Positions 18,601 through 26,156 of a stretch of DNA of 34,606 bases are shown one piece after another. Both the position numbers and the translations under genes were made by a program. The stretch covers positions 1 to 34,606 of the forward strand of contig JAQWQH010000032.1 of the NCBI GenBank assembly GCA_029244805.1, read 5' to 3'. Within the stretch, counting starts at the first letter, position 1. Each line of letters opens with the position of its first letter. The DNA comes from Flavobacteriales bacterium (GTDB lineage: Bacteria; Bacteroidota; Bacteroidia; Flavobacteriales_D; Parvicellaceae). The notes under the pieces were generated by a model. That model saw only the letters and a program-made list of their open reading frames with translations, had not been told where the DNA came from and ran no database searches.

Positions 18601-20160
18601 AAACCAAAAGACATGTCTTTGTTAGAGTTAGAAAGTGAATTGAAACGACAAAAAGGAAGGGCTGTTAAAGATGTGGAAAAAATTGAAGAGCTAAAAAAGT
18701 TTATAAAGAAGAAAAAGAAGGAAAAAGATAAATTGAATGTCTTTGATCATACAGCTCTGCTTGTAATGTCTTTGAAGAACGTAAGTGTCAATTATAGTAC
18801 AAATGATGGAATTTTGCTTCCAGGGTATAATAGTTCAACTAATGTAATGGGTATGGATAATAATTTCTTTGGACCTTCCTTTGATTTCATTGCAGGAGGG
18901 AATCAAATGAGAGATATTTTTGGAGACACTACTTCCAACAATTTTGCTAGAGACGCTTATCTAAATAATTGGCTTGTAGATACTGCAAATTTTGATATCA
19001 TTAATACCCAGTTTGCTGCAAATCATACTGAAAAGTTAAATATTAAAGCAACTCTAAAGCCAATTTTAGGATTAAGAATTGATTTAAGCGCAGATAGAAA
19101 TTTAGCTGAAAACACGAATTCTAATTTAGGTTGGGATGATTTTACGAATGAATTTGACTTAAGAAATGAACAGTTTACAGGATCTTTTAGTACCTCAATA
19201 ATAACATGGAGAACAGCATTCAATAGAGATCTACAAGCTGATACTGGTGACGCATTGCAGAACGCCACGTTTGACAACTTAAGAAATTTCAGACAAGAAG
19301 TATCGGCTGTTTTAGGTGAAAATAACCCTAATTCTTTAAATGAGTTAAACGAAAATGGATATACTGGAGGATATGGTTCAGCTCAACAAGAAGTAATAAT
19401 TGGATCTTTCTTAGCGGCATATGCTGGTAAAAATGTAAACAAAAGGACCATCAATCCGTTTAAACAAATTCCATTACCAAATTGGAGAATAACATATGAC
19501 GGTCTTTCGAAAATTAAATGGGTGAAGAAGTATGTTAAAACATTATCATTCAGCCATTCATATAGGTCGAGCTTTAATTTATCGGGATACACCACAAATT
19601 TAGACGGTAAGTTTGATTCTGATGGAAATGCTACAGCAGTAGATATTGCGGGCAATTTTATTGGGCAAAAGCAGATTTTGACAATGTCTATCATGGAGCA
19701 ATTTGCACCTTTATTGGGAGTTGATATAACGTTTAAAAACAGTGTAATGGCGAAGTTGGAAATTAAGAAAGATAGAAATATATCATTGAGCTTGGCAAAT
19801 AATCAGATAACTGAAATTAAGGGGGCAGAATTGGTCATAGGCTCGGGTTACACCTGGAAAAAACTTCAGTTGCCGATTAAGTTTAACGGAAAAAAGGTAA
19901 AGGCCAGTGATTTGGTTTTACGATTAGATATCTCTATCAGAGATAATAAAACCATTACTAGGAAAATTATAGAAAACCAAAATCAGGCAACTGCTGGTCA
20001 GAAAATGACATCAATTAAATTTTCTGGCAATTACAAATTAGGCAAAAGCCTGACTGTTAGATTGTATTATGATAGAGTGATGAATACTCCATTTATTTCG
20101 ACATCATTCCCAACAGCAAATACTAATGCTGGTGTAGCTCTTCGATTCATGCTTCAGTAG
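12673..20160 (+). CDS. sprA: Cell surface protein SprA (T9SS outer membrane translocon / gliding motility)
   Basis: About 2,495-aa protein with SprA hallmarks (GTSYIDDFEGSQSAIDIRSFNTWVMASVPQ, DVGFDGLKNEDER, WQPDDGEEKCAEIWVNELRLTDFNERGGWA). The frame extends upstream of the listed ORF (12847) to a CTG at 12673 that encodes a signal peptide (L/M)KKQIKYFLIAALAFALFTQNALA; in-frame TAG at 12661. Start codon uncertain. Confidence 0.93.
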   Translation: MKKQIKYFLIAALAFALFTQNALAVNPIRDYVAFLDSPEVNLIYPIQDGISSSEQQSGLIDFSTPLNIEQHVEYDPVSGMYIFYSTLGDSLNYRNPTSMTLEEYLQYQNEQSMDQYWQDKFNEQSDVGRESKGEDGAFSEFGDRKKKSIFGSDFVEIRPQGSAELSFGINSSRTDNPVLPEKQRKITTFDFDQKIQMNLTAKIGDLMKIGFNYNTEATFDFENELKLNYSGEEDEIIQKLEAGNVSMPLNSSLISGSQSLFGIKSELKFGRLTATTVLSQQRGQKKEIEVAGGAQVSDFEIFADNYEENRHYFLNYFFRDNYDNAMANLPNVTLGVQIQRMEVWITNRTNDFSETRNIIAFADLGENDANNMENAGWSINGISNPDNDNNAMYTYLTSNPGIRNYVNASNLLASTQVGTLQQSVDYEKLENARLLSSNEYSYNALLGYVSLNQSLNNDEVLAVSYQYTYKGETYQVGEFSTDGVTGQDALFLKLLKSTVRNPTKKLWDLMMKNVYSLGAYQIDPMNFRLDVWYNNPSTSIDVNYIPKPGVDDKLLLQLLEMDRLNQQQAKYADGVFDFIPITVANGKIINGGTINPRNGRLYFTTKEPFGKTLDQALIDKGVSQSVRKTIVFSQLYDSTKTAAQQIPELNRFKIKGTYQSSVSSEISLNALNIPQGSVNVVAGGAQLSEGVDYTVDYNLGRVKILNDGILSSGTPIKISLESNSLFSIQTKSLIGTHLDYRISKDANIGATMMRLTEKPLTQKVNIGDEPISNTMLGLDGGFRKEVPYLTKLVDNIPFINTKEKSIVNFTGEIAAIIPGHNRAIGKEGTSYIDDFEGSQSAIDIRSFNTWVMASVPQGQPTLFPEASSYDDLIYGKNRAKMSWYVIDPLFHNDNNLTPDHIKGDPMQKNNLMRQVLVSEVFPNKQLSTGQLNNIPVLDLAYYPQDRGPYNYDTPSGSALSAGVEANGELKDPDSRWAGVMRTLTTNDFEAANIEYIQFWVMDPFSTAASNSFGEPATNEDSQNSTGGELYFNLGNISEDILRDGRKSYENGLPTDGVYDPEILTETAWGWIPTSQVIVNAFDNDVETRTNQDVGFDGLKNEDERDFFSSFLSSSSTLLNPSAYAELSADPSSDDYSYFRDDGYDANQLDILERYKEYNGADGNSPTSEMSAALNGDGYPTSASTLPNVEDINQDNNLNETESYFQYKVNMKPQSMNIGTNYITDRILAKDEKSQKQVYWYQFRIPIREFTSKVNGIQDFRSIRFIRMFMKGWNQEVVLRFARLELIRGEWRTYLNSLLSEGEYLQGEESNTTFNIGAVNIEDNGNRDPINYVLPEDIIRETNYQTANLAQQNEQSLVLDVCGLQDGDARAAYRNVSFDVRNYKKIEMYVHGESNNDAFVGDDEVTVFVRLGTDFVSNYYEYEMPVKISEWYQNAASDVWPDANNIVIELDSLKQVKTRRNNIPGFSLLEKYTETDNVDNTRNISVIGNPNLQNLKTIMIGLRNPKKDDKYNQWQPDDGEEKCAEIWVNELRLTDFNERGGWATIGRLSANMADFADMSLSGNYATPGFGSIEKRVSERAQEYVYGVDASTTVQLGKFFGDKSGIKIPMYLGYSNSIIKPQYDPLLGDLLLAQNELESKEEWKERLDAGRDITERKSINFTNVRKERGQGKNGKVKKAHFYDVSNISLTYSFSQLSHRDINTQYDRTLNHLGSVNYGFNNNPKPWEPFKKIKAFRKSKWLRPIRDFNLYLAPKQLGFRTSMNRTYNEYEVRNNFGGLTIPQYNKMFNWDRDYNLKYDLTKSLKFDFTAKNRAFINEPYGKVDEGAFGYDADSSKTQMLNSIKSFGETMNYGHIANVTFKWPFNKFPLTDWITLTTRYSANYDWTRSPLALDNFEVVDENGNTQTRNVGNIIQNSRVVTWNGKLNMTTLYNKVPYFKKVNKKFSKISKGKNNRFNRSSKTNRPTKGKEEEKDKIRKTKKPKDMSLLELESELKRQKGRAVKDVEKIEELKKFIKKKKKEKDKLNVFDHTALLVMSLKNVSVNYSTNDGILLPGYNSSTNVMGMDNNFFGPSFDFIAGGNQMRDIFGDTTSNNFARDAYLNNWLVDTANFDIINTQFAANHTEKLNIKATLKPILGLRIDLSADRNLAENTNSNLGWDDFTNEFDLRNEQFTGSFSTSIITWRTAFNRDLQADTGDALQNATFDNLRNFRQEVSAVLGENNPNSLNELNENGYTGGYGSAQQEVIIGSFLAAYAGKNVNKRTINPFKQIPLPNWRITYDGLSKIKWVKKYVKTLSFSHSYRSSFNLSGYTTNLDGKFDSDGNATAVDIAGNFIGQKQILTMSIMEQFAPLLGVDITFKNSVMAKLEIKKDRNISLSLANNQITEIKGAELVIGSGYTWKKLQLPIKFNGKKVKASDLVLRLDISIRDNKTITRKIIENQNQATAGQKMTSIKFSGNYKLGKSLTVRLYYDRVMNTPFISTSFPTANTNAGVALRFMLQ

Positions 20161-20261
20161 AGGGGTAAGAACAGCTCTTTAAATGTAAAAAAGGAAAGAA
20201 TAAAGTGTGATACTCAAAAGTATTTCATAAGTTCGTAATAAATAAATAACAAATAATAGAC

Positions 20262-20639
20262 ATGAATATTCCATCAGATTTAAAATATACAAAAGACCAC
20301 GAATGGTTGAAGGTTGAAGGTAACGTTGCAACAGTAGGAATTACCGCTTTTGCTCAGGGAGAGTTGGGGGACATAGTATATGTTGAAGTAGAAACGGAAG
20401 GTGAGGAACTGGATCAGGAAGAAGTTTTTGGATCGATTGAAGCTGTTAAAACAGTTTCGGATTTATTTATGCCTGTGTCTGGTGAGATTACTGCATTTAA
20501 TGATGCTTTAGAACAAGATCCTGAAACAGTAAATAATGATCCTTATGGAGCTGGTTGGTTGGTTAAAATAGACATGAGTGACGCAACACAGGTTGAAGGT
20601 TTGTTGAACGCTGATCAATATCAAGAGTTGATTGGGTAA
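20262..20639 (+). CDS. gcvH: Glycine cleavage system H protein
   Basis: [58 protein letters not shown] (lipoyl-Lys motif), [13 protein letters not shown]. Confidence 0.97.
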   Translation: MNIPSDLKYTKDHEWLKVEGNVATVGITAFAQGELGDIVYVEVETEGEELDQEEVFGSIEAVKTVSDLFMPVSGEITAFNDALEQDPETVNNDPYGAGWLVKIDMSDATQVEGLLNADQYQELIG

Positions 20640-20646
20640 ACTTTTA

Positions 20647-21036
20647 ATGTTTTTATCTAAGAATAAGTATGGTATCGTCTGGACGCTTTTAATCCTTCTG
20701 CTATGCTTAATGCCAGGAGACAATTTGCCGAGCACCTCTTTTTTAAGTTTTAAAGGAGCAGATAAACTCTTGCACTTTACTTTGTATTTTGTCCTTCTTA
20801 TATTCGTTGGTAAAGGTCTGGTTAACTATTTCGATTCTTCCTATTCAAACAACAGGATTATTGTCATTGCTTTTCTTTATTGTCTTTTTCTGGGTGTTGG
20901 GATTGAATTCCTACAATCCATTTTTGTTCCAGGTAGATCGGGTGATTTTTTTGATGTTTTAGCCAATGCCACAGGAGCTTCTGTAGGTGTCGTAATTCTA
21001 TTAGTGCAGTCAAAGAAAAGTACTAGAAAGGCATAA
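20647..21036 (+). CDS. VanZ family membrane protein
   Basis: Starts at the ATG at 20647 (MFLSKNKYGIVWTLLILLLCLMPGDNLP); ADKLLHFTLYFVLLIFVG, GVGIEFLQSIFVPGRSGDFFDVLANATGASVG are VanZ-like. Confidence 0.82.
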   Translation: MFLSKNKYGIVWTLLILLLCLMPGDNLPSTSFLSFKGADKLLHFTLYFVLLIFVGKGLVNYFDSSYSNNRIIVIAFLYCLFLGVGIEFLQSIFVPGRSGDFFDVLANATGASVGVVILLVQSKKSTRKA

Positions 21037-21200
21037 TGGAAATATATTATATTTAATTATTTATGGAAAGGAGTGAACTATTTAGTTAATGGTTTGTATT
21101 AGATGTGAAGTTTAGAATAATTCTTCTTACCTTAGCGAAGATATATTCAATTAAATTTGGACGTATTTTTGATGAGAGTTAAACAATAAAACTCAAAAAA

Positions 21201-21890
21201 ATGGATGCAAAGAAAACAAGTTACGCAAATATTGATAGCTCTGTAATAAGAATCGGACTGATTTTGATAGGTGGTGTTATTGTAATGGGAGTAATGTTAT
21301 CTATGATGGAATATACAAATATTGTTCCTCCTAACAGCTCCTTAGATTCCGGATTATCTGAGCTAGAGGATGAAGAGGTGATTGATATGAATGATGCCCC
21401 GCCACCGCCACCGCCACCTCCGCCGCCACCGCCACCGCCAGCTCCACCAGAAGAAGTTGAAATATTGGAAGAGGATGATGAGCGTGAAGAAACGATAGTA
21501 ACAATGCAAGACCAAGAATCGGAGGTTGTTGAAATAATTGATGTTATTGAAGAGGAAGAGGTTATTGAGGTTGAAGAAATTTTCGAATTCGTAGAACAAC
21601 AGCCGGAATTTCCAGGAGGAGCTGCAGAGATGTATAACTACTTAGGAAAAGAAGTGAAGTATCCAGAAATGGCCAGAGAGGCGGGTATACAGGGTAAAGT
21701 CTACGTAAAGTTTGTTGTCAAAAAAGATGGATCAATTGGAGAAGTTAAAGTTGTACGTGGTGTTCATAAAACTTTAGACAGAGAAGCTATTAGAGCAGTT
21801 AAGAGCATGCCAAAATGGACAGCTGGAGAACAACGAGGGAAGAAGGTTAGTGTATGGTTTACGCTACCTGTTAATTTCCGTATAGGATAA
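21201..21890 (+). CDS. TonB family energy transducer
   Basis: Single N-terminal TM segment, poly-Pro and acidic linker, C-terminal EQQPEFPGGAAEMYNYLGKEVKYPEMAREAGIQGKVYVKFVVKKDGSIGEVKVVRGVHKTLDREAIRAVKSMPKWTAGEQRGKKVSVWFTLPVNF. Confidence 0.93.
   Translation: MDAKKTSYANIDSSVIRIGLILIGGVIVMGVMLSMMEYTNIVPPNSSLDSGLSELEDEEVIDMNDAPPPPPPPPPPPPPPAPPEEVEILEEDDEREETIVTMQDQESEVVEIIDVIEEEEVIEVEEIFEFVEQQPEFPGGAAEMYNYLGKEVKYPEMAREAGIQGKVYVKFVVKKDGSIGEVKVVRGVHKTLDREAIRAVKSMPKWTAGEQRGKKVSVWFTLPVNFRIG
21399..21440 (+). repeat. In-frame CCG/CCA proline-codon microsatellite in the TonB linker (14 consecutive Pro)
   Basis: (CCGCCA)3 CCT CCG (CCGCCA)3 read directly. Confidence 0.95.
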
Positions 21891-21908
21891 TTAGCGATAA
21901 GTAAATTT

Positions 21909-21938
21909 AAAAAGCCTAGCGACGTCTAGGCTTTTTTT
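21909..21938 (+). terminator. Rho-independent terminator downstream of the tonB-family gene
   Basis: AAAAAGCCTAG-CGACGT-CTAGGCTTTTTTT; stem with T-tract, 19 nt after the stop. Confidence 0.88.
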
Positions 21939-22034
21939 ATGCGAAGGTCTTAATTATTTATGAAATGAAACTATACTCTCTATCTTTAAGGGGCTCTAAA
22001 CTTCAATATCAAGTACAATTAGGGTAGAAGAAAT

Positions 22035-22070
22035 AAAAAAACCTCAACATATTTATGTTGAGGTTTTTTT
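22035..22070 (-). terminator. Terminator directly downstream of the tRNA (minus strand; potentially bidirectional)
   Basis: AAAAAAACCTCAACATA-TTTATGTTGAGGTTTTTTT, symmetric A and T tracts; begins immediately after the tRNA 3' end on the minus strand. Confidence 0.85.
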
Positions 22071-22071
22071 G

Positions 22072-22145
22072 TGGGCCCACTAGGGCTCGAACCTAGGACC
22101 CCCTGATTATGAGTCAGGTGCTCTAACCAGCTGAGCTATGGGCCC
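22072..22145 (-). tRNA. tRNA with CAU anticodon (elongator Met or Ile2/lysidine type; not resolved by eye)
   Basis: Minus strand GGGCCCATAGCTCAGCTGGTTAGAGCACCTGACTCATAATCAGGGGGTCCTAGGTTCGAGCCCTAGTGGGCCCA: 7-bp acceptor stem, D-loop AGCTCAGCTGGTTAGAGC, anticodon loop CTCATAA, T-loop GGTTCGAGCCC. CCA is not encoded (followed by CAAAAA). Confidence 0.95.
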
Positions 22146-22251
22146 TTTTAAATAATCCAAGGAGAATTTAAAAGGCGAAAACAAATATTCCATTGTTTTG
22201 CGGCTGCAATTTTACATATTTGCATCCGAATAACCTATTAATTTTTATAAA

Positions 22252-22884
22252 ATGCTTAATTTAACTGGTATAAAAAATATCATTTTTGACTTAGGAGGAG
22301 TAATATTAAACATTGATTACAATAAAACAGCTAATGCTTTTAAGCAGATTGGTGTAGCTAATTTTGACGATATTTATTCGCAAGGAAAACAAGATCAGGT
22401 ATTTGACAAATTAGAAACAGGAGAACTTGCATCTGACGAGTTTAGAGAATACATAAAAGATATCGTTCCTTCTTTACAGTATAGTGATATTGATAAAGCT
22501 TGGAATGCGATGCTATTGGATATGCCTATGCAAAGGATTATTCTTTTGAAAAAGCTTAAAAAGAAATATAGATTATTTCTATTGAGTAACACGAATGCAA
22601 TACATATAAAAGCTTTTGGGAAAATTATTCAATCTGCTGATGAGAAAAATATATTTGATGCTATTTTCGAACACCAATACTACTCCTCAGAGATGGGAAT
22701 GAGAAAACCAAATTCAGATTGTTTCCAAAGTGTTTTAGAGAAAAGCAGTTTAGACCCTTTCGAAACATTGTTTATAGATGATTCCATTCAACATGTCCAA
22801 GGTGCAAGAAAATTAAAGATAAAAGCTTATCATTTAACGCCTGGGGAGGACATTACTGCACTTTTTCCTGACAAAGTTCAATAA
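22252..22884 (+). CDS. HAD family (HAD-IA) hydrolase/phosphatase
   Basis: IKNIIFDLGGVILNID (variant DxD motif), LFLLSNTNAIHIKAF, GMRKPNSDCFQSVLEKSSLDPFETLFIDDSIQHVQGARKL. Confidence 0.9.
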   Translation: MLNLTGIKNIIFDLGGVILNIDYNKTANAFKQIGVANFDDIYSQGKQDQVFDKLETGELASDEFREYIKDIVPSLQYSDIDKAWNAMLLDMPMQRIILLKKLKKKYRLFLLSNTNAIHIKAFGKIIQSADEKNIFDAIFEHQYYSSEMGMRKPNSDCFQSVLEKSSLDPFETLFIDDSIQHVQGARKLKIKAYHLTPGEDITALFPDKVQ

Positions 22885-23257
22885 GTACTCCATTACTGGA
22901 TTTAGGATGTAAAAACGCAATTAATTTGTTGTCCGCGCCATCTTTAGGTTTTTCATGAATCATTTGAAAACCTTCTTTCGTTAGTCGCTTAATTTCCTTC
23001 TCAATGTCATCTACTTCAAAAGCAATGTGATGGATTCCTTCACCTTTTTTTTCAATGAATTTTGATATTGGGCTATCAGAGCTGGTTGCTTCAAGTAATT
23101 CAATTTTGGATTCTCCAATCTGAAAAAATGACGTATTGACATTTTCAGATTCAACTTCTTCTATTTTATAGGGAGAGGTATTTAGTAGTTTGGAATATAG
23201 TTTATTGGCAGCCGTCAAATCTTTTACAGCAATCCCAATGTGTTCAATCTTTTTCAT
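22853..23257 (-). CDS. mce: Methylmalonyl-CoA epimerase (VOC superfamily)
   Basis: KKIEHIGIAVKDLTAANKLYSKLLNTSPYK, GEGIHHIAFEVDDIEKEIKRL, HPKSSNGVLIELCQEK. Confidence 0.92.
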   Translation of the reverse strand: MKKIEHIGIAVKDLTAANKLYSKLLNTSPYKIEEVESENVNTSFFQIGESKIELLEATSSDSPISKFIEKKGEGIHHIAFEVDDIEKEIKRLTKEGFQMIHEKPKDGADNKLIAFLHPKSSNGVLIELCQEKVQ

Positions 23258-23273
23258 ACTTAAAATGTAAGCA

Positions 23274-23307
23274 AAAAAAAACCCTTCCGTTAGAAAGGGT
23301 TTTTTTA
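23274..23307 (-). terminator. Rho-independent terminator of the 23320..24123 gene
   Basis: AAAAAAAACCCTT-CCGTTAGA-AAGGGTTTTTTT inverted repeat with poly-T in either direction. Confidence 0.82.
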
Positions 23308-23319
23308 AAGTGTTGTTAA

Positions 23320-24123
23320 TTATTTTTTCTTATTCCAAACCTCTCCCGTTTTACTATCATAGTTAACGTAATAGAGACCTTTCTTTAAGTTATCAACTTT
23401 AATTATTTTACCAAATCCTTTTTTGACAAGGTTCCCGTATGTATCAAAGATTTCAAATAACGTTTCATGCGAGAATTCTAGGTCTTTACACTTGGGGCAA
23501 ACTATTGCCGCTTCGGGAATGCTTGGGTCGCTGTACTTTGTACTTTGCGAAATCCTAGGTCTTCCTGTGTAGTCAATTTGCTTAACTCTAAATTTGTTTT
23601 CTCCTGAATGAGGGCTTACTTTGAATTCATAAGAATTTTCTGAAGGAGTACCTTCACCATCGAATTCACCTATTTTAATCCATTTATTCCATCTGTATTG
23701 TTCAATAAGATAGGTAAGTTTACCTTGTTCTCCGGTTGTTTTCCATTTAAGAATTTTATCATCACCCGCGTTAATACTCACTGTTTCAAATGTACTTCTA
23801 GGTCTCAATACCTCTGGGTTAAGAACTTTCGGAGAACAATTTAATTTGTGCGCAATTTTTATTGTTACAGGATCGCCAATTTGTAGATTTAAATTAGTAA
23901 AATCTATTTCAAATGCACTAGAGTTAATTTGATCAGTAGTAACATCACCATTAACCGTAACTTTAATTACGCAGAAACCAATACCTGCATCAGCGAATGG
24001 ATTTTGAACATACAGATTTTTACCTTGGTAATGGCCTTCATGAATGATACTTGCATTATTTTGAGCAGTTAACACCATTGTCAACAATACAAAACCAACC
24101 GTTAATATTTTATTTATTGTCAT
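23320..24123 (-). CDS. Exported hypothetical protein with a short C-terminal sorting-domain-like segment
   Basis: Signal peptide MTINKILTVGFVLLTMVLTAQ; fibronectin-like central segment; CPKCKDLEF..LFEIFDTYGNLVKKGFGKIIKVDNLKKGLYYVNYDSKTGEVWNKKK at the C-terminus. Confidence 0.7.
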   Translation of the reverse strand: MTINKILTVGFVLLTMVLTAQNNASIIHEGHYQGKNLYVQNPFADAGIGFCVIKVTVNGDVTTDQINSSAFEIDFTNLNLQIGDPVTIKIAHKLNCSPKVLNPEVLRPRSTFETVSINAGDDKILKWKTTGEQGKLTYLIEQYRWNKWIKIGEFDGEGTPSENSYEFKVSPHSGENKFRVKQIDYTGRPRISQSTKYSDPSIPEAAIVCPKCKDLEFSHETLFEIFDTYGNLVKKGFGKIIKVDNLKKGLYYVNYDSKTGEVWNKKK

Positions 24124-24300
24124 ACGTTACAAATTACTATGAACAGTTCCCCTATTCAGTCCGCAATAATAAAAGCTATTTTGCTAATTTCAAAGGAAAT
24201 CAGTTCTTTTTTTACGGTCTTTATATCCTAATAAAAATACGACAAGTAGTTTAAAAAAGTGCTTTAATCGCAAAAAATTGTCGTTTAGATGTATTTCTAG

Positions 24301-24331
24301 TTTGTATTATCGATATTAGTGCGTATTCTTG
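24301..24331 (+). promoter_or_regulatory. Candidate promoter for the substrate-binding lipoprotein gene
   Basis: TTTG (24301-24304) N19 TATTCTTG (24324-24331), one mismatch from TAnnTTTG. Confidence 0.4.
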
Positions 24332-24368
24332 TAAAGATAGATAGACGTGTTACTTTTAAACCATAAAT

Positions 24369-26156
24369 ATGAGTAAAATATTTGTATCAATTATAGCACT
24401 AGCATTTTTAGTCTCTTGTGAATCTTCTCACACTGAAACGAATGATGAAGGTGATTCAAGTGTCTCAAGAACAACTAAAAAAGGGTCAAAATATATTTAT
24501 GGTGGTGTTTTGAAACTTGCTCAAGAAGAACGGTTTGTTACCTTGTTTCCTGCAGATGTTGAGGACGCCATTTCCTCAAAAATTGTTTCACAAATTCATG
24601 ATGGATTGGTGAAGTTTAGTGCAAAAAACTTAACTATTTCAAATGCTATAGCGGATAATTGGACAATGGATGAAAGTCAAACGACTTATACATTCACATT
24701 AAAAGACAATGTTTATTTTCATGATGATGCTTGTTTTGAAGAAGGTAAGGGGAGAAAAGTAATAGCATCAGATTTTAAATATTCTTTTGAAATAATGACT
24801 TCCAAAGAAACAAGTCAAAATACGCATTTATTTAAGGATAGAGTTGTTGGCGCTTCTGAATATTTAGAAGGAAAGGCAAGTGAAATTAGTGGAATACAAG
24901 CTATTGATGATCAGACATTGCAAATTACCATTCTAAAACCTCAATCTTCTTTTATCTATCTTTTAGCATTGCCTAATTCAGCGGTGATTGCGCACGAAGC
25001 TTTCGATAAATACGGTAACAAAATGACTGTGGGAACAGGTGCATTTCAGTATGTCGAACCAACATCTCCGAGTGAGACGTCTCTAGCATTCAATGAGAAC
25101 TATTATTTAAAAGATGAAGATGGTAATCAATTACCTTACCTTGATAGTGTTGTATTCAAGTATGTTCCTACTAAATTGAGTGAATTGGAAATGTTTAGAA
25201 CCAAGGATATTTCATTTTTATATGGCCTTCCAACTTCAAAAATCGCGGAGGTAGTAGCTGATAATATCGCCAACTTTAAAAATAAGCCCCCTCAAACAAT
25301 ATTGATTAGAGAGCCAGAAATGATTACTCAGTTCTATGAGTTTAATGCTCAAATTCCACCGTTTGATAATGTTAAAGTTAGAAAAGCATTGAATTATGCA
25401 GTGAATAGGGAAAGACTAATTAACAACATATTAAATGGTCAAGGGACGATAGGTGTTAAAGGGATTACTCCAAACATTAAATCATTTGGGGATTATAATT
25501 TTAACGCAATTGAAGGATACGGCTACGATCCCGAGTTAGCTCGACAACTGCTTAAAGAAGCTGGTTATCCAAATGGAGAGGGCTTTCCTCCGGTAAGATT
25601 AGAAATTAATTTAGGCGGCAACAAACATAAGCTGGTTGCAACGGAATTACAATACCAGTTTTTTGATGTTCTTGGCATTCATGTAGAGGTTGAGCAAGTA
25701 TCTTTTGCTGATAAAGTAGAGCATTCTAAATATGGAAAGTCAGAAATGTTTAGATCAGCATGGGTTGCGGATTATCCATCACCAGAATCATTCTTATCTG
25801 TTTTTTACGGAGAAAATGTTCCTGCCGCATTGGATCAACCGTCAAACTTGAATACGATGCGTTATAAAAATGAGATGTTTGATTCATTGTATGTAAAAGG
25901 TACGCAAACTTCAGACAAGGCAGAGAGGTATGCGTGTTTTGCAAAAGCAGAAGGGATCATGATGGAAGAATCGCCAGTTATTATTCTATGGTATCAAGAA
26001 AATTATACTTTGTACCATTCTGAAGTTCGTAACTTCTATTACAATGCTATGGAATATTTTGATTTTTCTAATGTTTACCTAAAAGAGCTTACAGAAGAAG
26101 AAGTGAGGGCTGCAAGGGAAAAAATGCAAAGCGGTGATTCTGCGTTACCTTTTTAG
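24369..26156 (+). CDS. Peptide ABC transporter-type substrate-binding lipoprotein (SBP_bac_5 / OppA-DppA family)
   Basis: Lipobox MSKIFVSIIALAFLVSCESS; YTFTLKDNVYFHDDACF, IASDFKYSFEIMTSKET, VRKALNYAVNRERLINNILNGQG, GYDPELARQLLKEAGYPNGEGFP are family hallmarks. Confidence 0.93.
   Translation: MSKIFVSIIALAFLVSCESSHTETNDEGDSSVSRTTKKGSKYIYGGVLKLAQEERFVTLFPADVEDAISSKIVSQIHDGLVKFSAKNLTISNAIADNWTMDESQTTYTFTLKDNVYFHDDACFEEGKGRKVIASDFKYSFEIMTSKETSQNTHLFKDRVVGASEYLEGKASEISGIQAIDDQTLQITILKPQSSFIYLLALPNSAVIAHEAFDKYGNKMTVGTGAFQYVEPTSPSETSLAFNENYYLKDEDGNQLPYLDSVVFKYVPTKLSELEMFRTKDISFLYGLPTSKIAEVVADNIANFKNKPPQTILIREPEMITQFYEFNAQIPPFDNVKVRKALNYAVNRERLINNILNGQGTIGVKGITPNIKSFGDYNFNAIEGYGYDPELARQLLKEAGYPNGEGFPPVRLEINLGGNKHKLVATELQYQFFDVLGIHVEVEQVSFADKVEHSKYGKSEMFRSAWVADYPSPESFLSVFYGENVPAALDQPSNLNTMRYKNEMFDSLYVKGTQTSDKAERYACFAKAEGIMMEESPVIILWYQENYTLYHSEVRNFYYNAMEYFDFSNVYLKELTEEEVRAAREKMQSGDSALPF

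Noticed and set aside
21363-21599. Minus-strand ORF encoding WWSWRWRWRRRWRWRWRG
   Set aside because: Reverse complement of the TonB Pro-codon repeat and acidic linker; the Trp/Arg repeat is an artefact, not an antimicrobial-like peptide.
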